Below, one piece after another: positions 1-7,572 of a DNA stretch of 26,713 bases (position 1 is the first letter of the stretch; every line of letters begins with the position of its first letter). The notes below the pieces were generated by a model. It was not told the origin of the DNA and did not search any database. It saw only the letters and a list, made by a program, of their open reading frames with translations. The stretch is from NCBI GenBank assembly GCA_023421735.1, contig JAEZSP010000060.1, positions 1 through 26,713 on the forward strand, read 5' to 3'. The position numbers and the translations under genes are program-made. This stretch comes from Bacillota bacterium. GTDB taxonomy: Bacteria; Bacillota_A; Clostridia; Christensenellales; Aristaeellaceae.

Positions 1-567
1 AGCTTCGTGGCCAACCACCTCACCAAGCGCCAAAAACGCAATAAAGGCGAACTTGCGCGCTATTATGTGGCGGGGTCGCACGAGCCGATTGTCAGCGCGG
101 AAACCTTCCAGGCGGTTCAAGCCGAGCTTGCGCGGCGAGCGGTAAAGGCAATACCGTCGCGGAAGCAGGCGTTCAGCGAGTTCACAGGCATCATCCGCTG
201 CGGACGCTGCGGCGCGAACTTCCACAGGAAGGTCAACGCCGCCGGCACGAAGTACGCCAAGGTCACATGGGCTTGCGCGACCTATACGAACCGGGGCAAG
301 GGCGAATGCCCGGCAAAGCGGATCCCCGAGGACATCCTCAAGGCGAAATGCGCCGAGGCACTGGGACTTGCCGAGTACGACCCCGCCGTGTTCAAGGCAA
401 AGGTCGCGTCGATAAGCATACCCGACGACGGCGTCTTGTTGTTCACCTTTAAAGACAGCATCGAGCGCACGCTTACGTGGGAGAACCCCTCGCGTCGCGA
501 AAGCTGGACGAACGAGATGAGGTCCGCCGCGAGGGAGAAGTTCATGAAAGGAGAGTACCATGGCTAA
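1..567 (+). CDS. Large serine recombinase, C-terminal part (5' end outside window)
   Basis: The reading frame is open from base 1, so the catalytic resolvase domain lies outside the window. What is visible is the end of the Recombinase domain (an HEPIVSAETFQAVQ stretch), then a zinc-ribbon-like segment with a CGRC pair, a WAC and a GECPAKRIPE motif, and the WENPSRRESWTNEMR tail common at the end of such proteins in Firmicute mobile elements. These enzymes cut and rejoin DNA at attachment sites through a serine nucleophile. The stop codon lies inside the start of the next recombinase gene (ATGGCTAA overlap, 8 bp), so the two are probably co-translated. The GTG at base 7 is unlikely to be the real start. 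Confidence 0.85.
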   Translation, partial: SFVANHLTKRQKRNKGELARYYVAGSHEPIVSAETFQAVQAELARRAVKAIPSRKQAFSEFTGIIRCGRCGANFHRKVNAAGTKYAKVTWACATYTNRGKGECPAKRIPEDILKAKCAEALGLAEYDPAVFKAKVASISIPDDGVLLFTFKDSIERTLTWENPSRRESWTNEMRSAAREKFMKGEYHG

Positions 568-2152
568 CGTACGGGTCATCCCCGCCCTCGCGCCCATCAT
601 TTCGGCGCAGGAGCGGAATCAGGCGGTTCGCCGCCGCGTCACAGCCTACGCCCGCGTCAGCACCGACTCCGCCGAGCAGAAGACTTCCTACGACGCGCAG
701 GTGGATTACTACACAAAACTGATCAAGAGCCACCCCGAATGGGAGTACATCACTGTCTATACGGACGAGGGTATCAGTGCGGTCAATACAAAGCGGCGCG
801 AAGGCTTCAACCAAATGATCGAAGACGGCTTGGCGGGCAAGTTCGACCTCATCATCACAAAAAGCGTCAGCAGGTTCGCCCGAAACACTGTGGACAGCCT
901 GACCGCTGTTCGCAAACTGAAGGAAGTCGGCTGCGAGGTCTGGTTTGAAGAGCAGAACATTTTCACCCTGGACAGCAAGGGCGAGTTGCTCATCACCATC
1001 ATGTCCTCGCTGGCGCAGGAGGAGAGCCGCTCTATTTCGGAAAACGTCACTTGGGGCAAGCGCAAACAGATGGCTGACGGCAAGTTCACCTTGCCCTACA
1101 AGCAGTTTCTCGGCTACGAGAAAGGTGAAAACGGCTTCCCGAAGGTCATCCCCGCCGAAGCCGAGATTGTACGGCTCATGTTCAAGCTCTACATGGAGGG
1201 GAAGACCTTTTCCGCCATCGCTAAGTACCTCGGCGACCGCGGCATACCGTCCCCGGCGGGCAAGAAAACATGGCAGCCGGCAGTGGTGCAGTCCATCTTA
1301 ACCAACGAAAAGTACAAGGGGGACGCCCTCCTGCAAAAGACCGTGTGCGTAGACTTCCTCACCAAGAAGATGGTGAAAAACGACGGTCGGGTGCAGCAAG
1401 TCTATGTTGAGGATAGCCACCCCGCCATCATCGAACCGGACGAGTTCGATGCGGTTCAGCTCGAAATTGAGCGGCGAAAAAGCCTGGGAAGGCCCACAAG
1501 CTGCACAAGCATCTTCGCCGCGAAGCTGGTCTGCGCCGACTGCGGCGGATGGTTCGGCAAGAAGGTGTGGGGCAGCTACAAGGACGACAAAACGCGCCGC
1601 CGCGAGGTCTGGCAGTGCAACGACAAGTATAAGCGGCGCGGAATCCCCGGCAACGGCTGCCAAACGCCGCACTTTTCCGAGGAGGAAATCAAAGCGCGGT
1701 TCCTCGCGGCGTTCAATGATTTGGTGGGAAATCGGAAAGGCTTGATCGAAGATTGCCGTCTCGCGCGCAGCGTCCTGTGCGATACCGCGACCATTGACGC
1801 TGAGCTCGACGTTGTGCGTAGTGAGCTTGAGGTGGTCGCTGAACTTTCCAGAAAAGCGATCTACGAGAACGCCCGAACCGCCCTGAGCCAGAGCGAGTGG
1901 AGCGAACGCAACGGCGGCTACCTGGAGCGCCATCGGCAAGCATCTCAACGCGCGGAGGAACTGGAAGCGCAGAAGCGCGAACGCCTCGGCAAGGGCAAAA
2001 TCCTCGAGGGCTTCATCCGCGACATCCAGAGTCGCCCGCTCGCCGTCACGGAGTTTGACGAGGAGCTCTGGCTGGCAGTTGTCGACAAGGCGATGGTCAA
2101 GCGGGATGGATCGATGTCGTTCCGGTTCAAGAACGGGGTGGAGATCGGATAG
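560..2152 (+). CDS. Large serine recombinase (site-specific recombinase)
   Basis: This 530-aa protein has the full layout of a large serine recombinase. The N-terminal resolvase domain carries YARVST (catalytic Ser34, Arg32) and an SVSRFARN motif. A Recombinase domain follows in the middle. A zinc ribbon has Cys pairs near residues 325-328, 353 and 367. A coiled-coil-like, Glu/Arg-rich stretch follows, then a FRFKNGVEI tail. The length is typical of the family. A GAAAGGAG ribosome site lies just before the ATG, inside the end of the upstream recombinase gene. Such paired recombinases usually excise and integrate the element that carries them. Base composition is GC-rich, unlike the genes that follow from about 2.3 kb. 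Confidence 0.95.
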   Translation: MANVRVIPALAPIISAQERNQAVRRRVTAYARVSTDSAEQKTSYDAQVDYYTKLIKSHPEWEYITVYTDEGISAVNTKRREGFNQMIEDGLAGKFDLIITKSVSRFARNTVDSLTAVRKLKEVGCEVWFEEQNIFTLDSKGELLITIMSSLAQEESRSISENVTWGKRKQMADGKFTLPYKQFLGYEKGENGFPKVIPAEAEIVRLMFKLYMEGKTFSAIAKYLGDRGIPSPAGKKTWQPAVVQSILTNEKYKGDALLQKTVCVDFLTKKMVKNDGRVQQVYVEDSHPAIIEPDEFDAVQLEIERRKSLGRPTSCTSIFAAKLVCADCGGWFGKKVWGSYKDDKTRRREVWQCNDKYKRRGIPGNGCQTPHFSEEEIKARFLAAFNDLVGNRKGLIEDCRLARSVLCDTATIDAELDVVRSELEVVAELSRKAIYENARTALSQSEWSERNGGYLERHRQASQRAEELEAQKRERLGKGKILEGFIRDIQSRPLAVTEFDEELWLAVVDKAMVKRDGSMSFRFKNGVEIG

Positions 2153-2247
2153 CGATCTTCTTCGCGGATCGGCTCCCCGGTTAAGGGTGAGGAAGCACAA
2201 ACCGGCCATCCCGTCGAGGGGAAAATGAACGGCGCTGCGCGCCGCCC

Positions 2248-2276
2248 TTGACAGACCGCCCAGTTTGAGCTACGAT
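2248..2276 (+). promoter_or_regulatory. Promoter-like sequence pointing into the 3' end of the FNR-like gene
   Basis: TTGACA (2248-2253) is followed after exactly 17 bp by TACGAT (2271-2276). A second TTGACA lies at 2284-2289. Read on the plus strand this would give a transcript antisense to the convergent FNR-like gene. A short inverted repeat (AACCG-AGTC-CGGTT, 2322-2335) follows. No gene starts here, so the site may be chance. Confidence 0.3.
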
Positions 2277-2338
2277 GCAATAGTTGACATCGATAGAAGG
2301 TTCTTAATTTGCATTTGGCATAACCGAGTCCGGTTTAT

Positions 2339-3049
2339 TCATTGCTCAAGGCTGATTTCTTCCAACGCCGCTTTGTCTCTGAGTATAATTTTTCGTTGCC
2401 CTTTCAGCAGAATCAGACCTTCTTCCTGTAATGCGGCGAGCTTTCGGCTTAGGGTTTCTTGGGTCATCCCAAGTTGAGAAGCCAAATCCCCCTTGGTCAT
2501 GGGCAAGAGAATTGCCTTCTTGTCATCCGCGAGCTTCAACAAGGCGCTGACAACGCGCTTGGTCACCGAGCTTAAACTGATGTCTTCGATTCTGTTTTCC
2601 GCTTGTTCCAGCCTTCGAGAGAGCTCATCCATGACCTTAAAGGTGATAGATGGGTATTTTACCATCAGTCCTTTGAGCCGATCCCCTTGCAGAACGCACA
2701 TGGTTGTCGCTTCCAACGCTTGGGCGTTGTCAGTGAGAGGTAAGGATGAAAAAAGGGACAGCTCGCCGATAAACTCGCTTGGCTCAACCAGTCGGAGAAC
2801 CTGTTCCTTCCCACTTACATTTATGCGGAAAAGCTTTATCCGACCGGTGTAGAGGACATAGAGTGTTCCACCCTCATCGCCCGCTCTGTATACCGATTCG
2901 CCTTTCTCAAAGCTGCGGGAGGATGCAATCTCTACGATCTCCATTCTTTCTTCACGGCTTAAACCGGCGAAAATGGGCACATGCTCGATACAGCTTGCAT
3001 GGCTTTCGCAACTATGATTGCAATGCACTTGCAACACCACCCCTTTCAT
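2339..3049 (-). CDS. Crp/Fnr family transcriptional regulator, FNR-like with candidate Fe-S cysteines
   Basis: This 236-aa protein has an N-terminal cyclic-nucleotide-type sensor fold and a C-terminal winged helix-turn-helix. Four cysteines match the FNR iron-sulfur pattern: Cys10, Cys14 and Cys20 in an N-terminal CX3CX5C cluster, and Cys118 in ALEATTMC, which aligns with the fourth ligand of E. coli FNR. The recognition helix (residues 195-203) keeps the E198-x-x-S201-R202 pattern that in FNR reads TTGAT-type half sites. It is divergent from the metal-ATPase operon, whose promoter carries a TTGACC inverted repeat, so it is the likely regulator. A run of Gs lies just before the ATG as ribosome site. 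CX3C spacing differs from FNR's CX2C; a heme or simple redox-thiol sensor is the alternative. Confidence 0.9.
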   Translation of the reverse strand: MKGVVLQVHCNHSCESHASCIEHVPIFAGLSREERMEIVEIASSRSFEKGESVYRAGDEGGTLYVLYTGRIKLFRINVSGKEQVLRLVEPSEFIGELSLFSSLPLTDNAQALEATTMCVLQGDRLKGLMVKYPSITFKVMDELSRRLEQAENRIEDISLSSVTKRVVSALLKLADDKKAILLPMTKGDLASQLGMTQETLSRKLAALQEEGLILLKGQRKIILRDKAALEEISLEQ

Positions 3050-3098
3050 CCCCCTAACGCGCGTCCATTTCTCGTTTCGAATCTAGTGATTTGCATCC

Positions 3099-3127
3099 AT
3101 TATACAGCACGTTTGCTCCCAAAGCAA
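3099..3127 (-). promoter_or_regulatory. Predicted promoter of the FNR-like regulator gene
   Basis: On the minus strand TTGCTT (3122-3127) and a perfect TATAAT (3099-3104) are separated by 17 bp and lie about 50 bp before the ATG at 3049. Confidence 0.6.
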
Positions 3128-3178
3128 TTCAGATTCCTATGTCCGGTCTATTGACCCAACGGTATAATTTTTTCGATT

Positions 3179-3220
3179 TTGACCTGGGTCAAATTGTTCT
3201 TAGCCGAACCATGTTATACT
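3179..3220 (+). promoter_or_regulatory. FNR-type operator and -10 box of the metal-ATPase operon
   Basis: TTGACC-TG-GGTCAA (3179-3192) is a perfect inverted repeat close to the FNR consensus TTGAT-N4-ATCAA. TATACT (3215-3220) is a good -10 box, but there is no good -35, as expected for an activated promoter. With the start taken as about 3227, the palindrome centre falls at -41.5, the class II activator position. A further TTGACC half site lies at 3151-3156 next to a TATAAT at 3163-3168. An AGGGGAG-type ribosome site precedes the ATG at 3255. Confidence 0.65.
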
Positions 3221-3254
3221 GAACTCAGAAAAAAAGGGGAAGCAGGGGAGAAAT

Positions 3255-3557
3255 ATGGCAAACAAGCGAAAATTTGATGAAGTAAAGACGGCGCACCTTC
3301 AGACATTGAAACAATATGTACCTATTGTAGCAAGAGTTCACGGGAAAGCGCATCCCGAGTTCCATGAAGTCCATGAGTCGTTTGACGCACTGGTCAAAAA
3401 AACGAAGGAGGCGGGGTCGAGAAGACCTGATTTAGACGAAGAGTTCGCCAGACTGCGTAAAATTACGAATAACTATACCGTTCCAGAGGATGTCTGCGAA
3501 AGCTACGAGGCTGTTTACAACATGCTGGCGGAACTGGATGGAGCATATCAGGCATAG
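3255..3557 (+). CDS. Small RIC/YtfE-like (hemerythrin-related) protein, 100 aa
   Basis: The protein is soluble, helical and charged. Two segments resemble parts of the di-iron repair proteins RIC/ScdA/YtfE: VARVHGKAHPEF (residues 25-36) and RLRKITNNYTVPEDVCESYE (66-85). Full RIC proteins are more than twice as long and carry several His/Glu iron ligands, including a C-terminal HIHLEN motif. That motif is missing here, so it is uncertain whether this short form binds iron. His14, His29, His33, His37 and His40 are present. It is the first gene after the FNR-type promoter, 32 bp before the ATPase gene, so a job in metal or oxygen/NO stress handling is likely. The family resemblance is from memory. 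Confidence 0.65.
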   Translation: MANKRKFDEVKTAHLQTLKQYVPIVARVHGKAHPEFHEVHESFDALVKKTKEAGSRRPDLDEEFARLRKITNNYTVPEDVCESYEAVYNMLAELDGAYQA

Positions 3558-3589
3558 GCGGATGTGAATCGGGGAAAGAGGGTGACGAG

Positions 3590-5449
3590 ATGCAAAGAGT
3601 GATACTTGGCAAGAAAAACCAGATAACACTGATCAGTGCCATCTTAATTGTAGTTGGATTTACCAGTGCGTTGGGTTTCAAAAATGAGGAAGTAGCTGTT
3701 TGGGCCTTGGCAATCGCTTCCGTCTTGGGCATTGCGCCTATCGCAATCCAAGCCTTCCAGGCATTGAAAGTCAAGGTTGTCAGTATTGATGTATTGGTCA
3801 CGATCGCGGTCATCGGCGCGTTTTTCATCAAAAACTTTGAAGAATCCGCCATCGTTACATTTTTATTCTTGTTCGGTGCCTTTTTAGAGCAGCGAACGCT
3901 GAACAAAACGCGCTCAGCCATCAAAGAGCTCACAGAAATGGCGCCAGATAACGCTTTGAAGCAAATGGTGAACGGTGAGTTTGAGGAAGTTGACGTTGAC
4001 GAAGTGGATGTGGGCGACATTCTACTTGTCAAAACCGGCGCAAAGATACCGGTTGACGGCAGGGTTTTATCCGGCGAAGGTAGCATCAACGAAGCGAGCA
4101 TCACGGGCGAATCGTTGCCCGTCTCAAAAGAAGAGGGCTCAAATGTGTTTGCCGGTACGATCCTCGACAATGGGACCATTCAAATTGTCGCCGACCGTGT
4201 AGGCGAGGACACGACCTTCGGCAAAATCATTGAGCTGGTGGAAGAGGCCCAGGATTCAAAGTCGGAAGCGGAGCGCTTCATAGACCGTTTCGCAAAATAC
4301 TACACGCCGATCGTGCTTCTTCTGGGCATACTCGTCTGGGTATTCTCGCGCAACCTTGAACTCGCCATCACCATCCTTGTCCTCGGATGTCCCGGCGCTC
4401 TAGTGATCGGCGTTCCCGTATCCAACGTAGCCGGTATCGGCAATGGCGCGCGCCATGGTGTTTTGCTCAAAGGCAGTGAAGTCATCGGCGACTTTAGCAG
4501 GCTGGATACCATGGTGTTCGATAAAACAGGCACGCTGACGGTGGGAAACCCATCGGTTGCGGAAAAGGAGTATTACGGGAATCATATTGAAGAAGCGCTG
4601 GGGTATCTTGCAAGCGTTGAACGCGAGTCCGATCATCCACTGGCAAAAGCAGTGTTGGATGAGATTGGGGAAACCACATTCTCGCCGGTTGAAAACACCG
4701 AGGTCATAAAGGGCGGTGGAATTATAGCCAGCGTCGATGGGCACAGAATCGCGGTTGGCAATGTTGCCCTGATGGAAAGAGAAGGTGTCGAATTGAGCGA
4801 GCAAGCAAAAGCCGATATAGCCCGCTTCGAAGGGAATGGGAACTCGCTCGTGCTGACGTCCATTGACGGAGCTCCGAAGATTTTGATGGGGATTCGAGAT
4901 CAGATCCGACCCGGCGTGAAAGAGGACCTGCGCAGGCTGAAAAAGTTGGGTGTAAAAAACCTGGTGATGCTGTCGGGCGACAATCAGGGAACGGTCGACG
5001 CGGTCAGCCGAGCGTTGGGTTTAACCGAAGCGCATGGAAACATGCTACCGGAAGACAAATCGGCTTATATCAATAGGCTGATTGAGGAAGAAGGACAAAT
5101 CGTTGCTTTCGTCGGTGATGGCGTGAATGACAGCCCCTCCCTTGCTTTGGCACATATCGGCATCGCCATGGGGAGCGGTACAGATGTGGCCATTGAGACC
5201 TCTGATGTCGTATTGATGAATTCGGATTTTAGCCGCCTACCCCATGCGCTTGGATTGACCAAGGCAACGGCTAGAAACATGAAGCAGAACATTCTCATTG
5301 CCGTAGGTGTTGTACTATTCTTGCTCGCGGGTGTGTTCTTGAGCGAATGGATGAATATGTCCATCGGCATGTTGGTGCATGAAGCCAGTATCCTGGTGGT
5401 CATCCTAAACGGCATGAGACTTCTTCGTTACAAATTGAAGGAACGATAA
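3590..5449 (+). CDS. Heavy-metal translocating P1B-type ATPase with CPG motif
   Basis: This 619-aa membrane pump has all P-type ATPase motifs: TGE (172-174) in the actuator domain, phosphorylated Asp311 in DKTGTLT, the P1B-specific SDHPLA (His349-Pro350), and GDGVNDSP (509-516). It lacks an N-terminal metal-binding domain; a separate HMA protein is encoded 20 bp downstream. The ion-binding motif in the sixth membrane helix reads CPG (267-269) rather than CPC, and the last helices carry HEAS (597-600), similar to the HEGGT/HEGST motif of the P1B-4 group. The metal cannot be read off: zinc, cobalt, iron(II) and cadmium are all possible. It acts in the cytoplasmic membrane, normally exporting metal. 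The FNR-type promoter suggests control by oxygen or redox state. Confidence 0.93.
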   Translation: MQRVILGKKNQITLISAILIVVGFTSALGFKNEEVAVWALAIASVLGIAPIAIQAFQALKVKVVSIDVLVTIAVIGAFFIKNFEESAIVTFLFLFGAFLEQRTLNKTRSAIKELTEMAPDNALKQMVNGEFEEVDVDEVDVGDILLVKTGAKIPVDGRVLSGEGSINEASITGESLPVSKEEGSNVFAGTILDNGTIQIVADRVGEDTTFGKIIELVEEAQDSKSEAERFIDRFAKYYTPIVLLLGILVWVFSRNLELAITILVLGCPGALVIGVPVSNVAGIGNGARHGVLLKGSEVIGDFSRLDTMVFDKTGTLTVGNPSVAEKEYYGNHIEEALGYLASVERESDHPLAKAVLDEIGETTFSPVENTEVIKGGGIIASVDGHRIAVGNVALMEREGVELSEQAKADIARFEGNGNSLVLTSIDGAPKILMGIRDQIRPGVKEDLRRLKKLGVKNLVMLSGDNQGTVDAVSRALGLTEAHGNMLPEDKSAYINRLIEEEGQIVAFVGDGVNDSPSLALAHIGIAMGSGTDVAIETSDVVLMNSDFSRLPHALGLTKATARNMKQNILIAVGVVLFLLAGVFLSEWMNMSIGMLVHEASILVVILNGMRLLRYKLKER

Positions 5450-5469
5450 GAAAGAGAGGATGAGAGAAA

Positions 5470-5709
5470 ATGAAAATGCTTAAAGCTACAATCCAGTTGG
5501 AGACGTTGACCTGTCCGTCCTGTGTCCAAAAGATCGAAAATGCGACCAAATCCTTGAGCGGTGTGGAGACAGAAAGCGTGAAGGTGCTGTTCAACTCGAG
5601 CAAGGTGAAGTTTGACTTTGATGTTGAAAAGCTATCGGTGGATGACGTAGAAAAGGCCATCACAGCGCTTGGTTATGAAGTGAAGAAATCTCAAGTGAAG
5701 GCAAAATAG
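5470..5709 (+). CDS. Heavy-metal-associated (HMA) domain protein, metallochaperone-like
   Basis: This 79-aa protein is one ferredoxin-like HMA domain of usual length. The metal motif is LTCPSC (Cys15, Cys18), where copper chaperones usually have MxCxxC, so the usual Met is replaced by Leu13. The rest (KIENATKSLSGV, then an ALGYEV ending) is typical of the family. It lies 20 bp after the P1B ATPase, with a GAGAGGATGAGAG ribosome site and a terminator right behind. It probably hands metal to the pump, which has no HMA domain of its own, or acts as its detached regulatory domain. Confidence 0.88.
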   Translation: MKMLKATIQLETLTCPSCVQKIENATKSLSGVETESVKVLFNSSKVKFDFDVEKLSVDDVEKAITALGYEVKKSQVKAK

Positions 5710-5719
5710 GGGCGACAAA

Positions 5720-5766
5720 GCGATCTCCTGGTTTAGGCGCAGAGCCTATGCTCGGGGATCGTTTTC
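5720..5766 (+). terminator. Rho-independent terminator of the metal-ATPase operon
   Basis: CGATCTCC (5721-5728) pairs with GGGGATCG (5754-5761) with one G-T pair. An inner TAGGC/GCCTA stem (5734-5738 and 5744-5748) extends it, and TTTTCT follows. It starts about ten bases after the HMA stop codon. Confidence 0.75.
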
Positions 5767-5913
5767 TATGGCTTCGTTATATTTGCCTTCTCACAAATCC
5801 TACCGAAAAAGGTCGTGGCATAGTGGAAAGGAGATATCGCTTCAAGTGGATGAGTCTGCCGTGCGGCGGGGGTATGCGCAATCGCTATTTCTTATTGGCA
5901 TCAAGAAAAGCCA

Positions 5914-6160
5914 AACAGCACCCCCAAATGGAATCGTCAATTTTGAACGATTTTACTCCAAAGGGGTGTGCAAGTTTGACGATTTGCCGGGGAAACGGCA
6001 GAAAAACAGGGTGTGTTCAAGTCCCGACGGCTGCAACGATGCCCTCGGGGACGATCAAGAAATGATACAAACGCGACCGATGACGCCCGGAAAGCCTTTG
6101 TTTACTGGGTTTTCAGCGTAGAGAAAACCACCTATCGAGTTTATCGATAGATGGTTTCTG
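5914..6160. repeat. Structured intergenic repeat, copy 1
   Basis: This stretch aligns almost without gaps to 10785-11042. GAATCGTCAA, GATTTGCCG, GAAAAACAGGG, GTTCRARTCCCG and TTTTCAG blocks occur in the same order and spacing in both. It holds a strong hairpin at 6125-6157 (14 bp, one mismatch, 5-base loop) and a tRNA T-arm-like GTTCAAGTCCCG at 6015-6026. Open frames across it (5748-6121) have no ribosome site and follow no known family, so I take it as non-coding. I see nothing clear in the flanks 5767-5913 and 6161-6289. Confidence 0.6.
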
Positions 6161-6289
6161 ATTTGATCTGCTTAGACTAAATGGGATTAGGGTAATGAAA
6201 TGATCAAAAGCTTTGATTTTGTTGAGAATGTAGGCTGATATTGCATATCTGACAAGAAGAGTCTGTTCTACAATAAGTAGACTAACATG

Positions 6290-6318
6290 TTGACGGCAGG
6301 TGAATCCCCTGATATACT
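6290..6318 (+). promoter_or_regulatory. Promoter of the third serine recombinase
   Basis: TTGACG (6290-6295), 17 bp, TATACT (6313-6318). Transcription would begin near 6325, which rules out the in-frame GTG at 6319 as a start and supports ATG 6355. Confidence 0.75.
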
Positions 6319-6354
6319 GTGTACATTCAGCCGGAAGGAAGAGGGGATTGCTGT

Positions 6355-7347
6355 ATGCCAAAAATCACGACGATAGATCTCCGACCGGTGTTCCCTCAGC
6401 GGAAACGTACCGGCTTATACTGTCGCGTGAGTTCGACCCTCGCCCCCCAACTACAAAGCTTGGCCCAGCAGATCTCCTACCTTACGAAAATGGTGATGCA
6501 CGAACCCTGGTGGTTGCTCACCGACATCTATATCGATGTGAAGTCCGGCGAAGCGGTCAGTAACAGGCCACAGTTCATGCGCTTGATTGGTGACTGCAAA
6601 GCAGGGTTGATCGACTTGGTGATCGCAAAAAACATCAGTAGGTTTTCTCGAGATGCCGCCGAACTGCTTTCGGTAATCCGCGAGTTACGGGCTATTGGAG
6701 TGGAAGTCCTATTCGAGCAGGAAATGCTCTCCACTGCCGATAACAGCAGTGAGTTGATGATATCCGTGATCGAGGCGATTGCCCAAGCCGACAATGACTC
6801 TCGCAGCAAGAATGTGCGGTGGGCTATTGTTAAGAGGGCACAGGACTGCACCTCGGCCCTTTATAAACGCAGATGCTATGGCTACTATACCGACTCAGAT
6901 GGCGAGCTGAGGATCAACGAAGAAGAAGCGGCGGTCGTGCGTTCCATTTTCGATATGTACCTGTCGGGCTTGAGCCTCGTCGGTATCATCCGGGCATTGG
7001 AGGCTGAGGGAGCCAAAACGCCGACAGGGAAAGACAAGTGGAGCAAACGGACGCTCGATCAGTTGCTTTCCAACGACAAGTATTCGGGCGATGTTACGAT
7101 CTTCAAAACCTATACCGCGAAAGAGTATTCACCATTCAAGGCGATCAAGCGGAAGGACAACCACGGTGAGCATGAGCGGTATGTCAGCCTCGCCTGCCAC
7201 CCGGCGATCATATCCAAGGACGATTTCGATGCTGTTCAGGCGGAGAAGGCAAGGCGCAGTAATGTCGAGGCGGTGGACGGCGAGTGGAAAAGGAAGTCTA
7301 CCCACTACAGCGTCAAGCGCGATGCGCCGTCAGCAGGAAACGGCTGA
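6355..7347 (+). CDS. Serine recombinase lacking its C-terminal zinc ribbon (truncated)
   Basis: The 330-aa product has a complete resolvase domain with YCRVSS (Arg24, Ser26) and NISRFSRD, and a Recombinase domain ending in HPAIISKDDFDAVQAEKARR. It then stops after about 28 unremarkable residues. Large serine recombinases normally continue for 150-200 residues with a cysteine zinc ribbon and coiled coil; both are absent and no cysteine motif follows in any frame. It is probably a decayed recombinase unable to bind its full site, although the catalytic domain is intact. A GAAGAGGGG ribosome site sits 11 bp before ATG 6355. Base composition differs from the recombinase pair at the left edge, so it probably has another origin. 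Confidence 0.85.
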   Translation: MPKITTIDLRPVFPQRKRTGLYCRVSSTLAPQLQSLAQQISYLTKMVMHEPWWLLTDIYIDVKSGEAVSNRPQFMRLIGDCKAGLIDLVIAKNISRFSRDAAELLSVIRELRAIGVEVLFEQEMLSTADNSSELMISVIEAIAQADNDSRSKNVRWAIVKRAQDCTSALYKRRCYGYYTDSDGELRINEEEAAVVRSIFDMYLSGLSLVGIIRALEAEGAKTPTGKDKWSKRTLDQLLSNDKYSGDVTIFKTYTAKEYSPFKAIKRKDNHGEHERYVSLACHPAIISKDDFDAVQAEKARRSNVEAVDGEWKRKSTHYSVKRDAPSAGNG

Positions 7348-7456
7348 CGATCATGTCCCTGGCAGATTAGGATCGTAGAAGTTTGCACCCGCGGAGGTAA
7401 GATCGCAGAATGATCCTCAAAAACAGGGGGATTCCGAATCCAGTCGCCTTCAACGA

Positions 7457-7522
7457 GGCGATTTTAAAATCGCCAAGGATTGATTCAGAATTCCGCATAG
7501 GTTGGCGGCGTAGAACGCCGCC
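7457..7522. repeat. Two perfect palindromes in the gap after the truncated recombinase
   Basis: GGCGATTTTAAAATCGCC (7457-7474) is an 18-bp perfect palindrome. GGCGGCGT-AGA-ACGCCGCC (7504-7522) is a perfect 8-bp stem with a 3-base loop. Neither is followed by a T run. The gap 7348-7572 holds no gene that I can see. Confidence 0.5.
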
Positions 7523-7572
7523 CGCACGACGACACAGATGGTGAATCACAGTACAATGCCAAAAGGGGATTC

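Noticed and set aside
1298..2209. 303-codon frame antisense to the second recombinase
   Set aside because: A by-product of the GC-rich coding strand; the recombinase on the plus strand has full domain structure.
5748..6121. Two overlapping open frames after the metal operon
   Set aside because: They start at or after the terminator, have no ribosome site, and lie across a repeat whose second copy is interrupted in these frames.
6319..6354. GTG start for the third recombinase
   Set aside because: It overlaps the -10 region and lies before the expected transcription start; ATG 6355 has a ribosome site.
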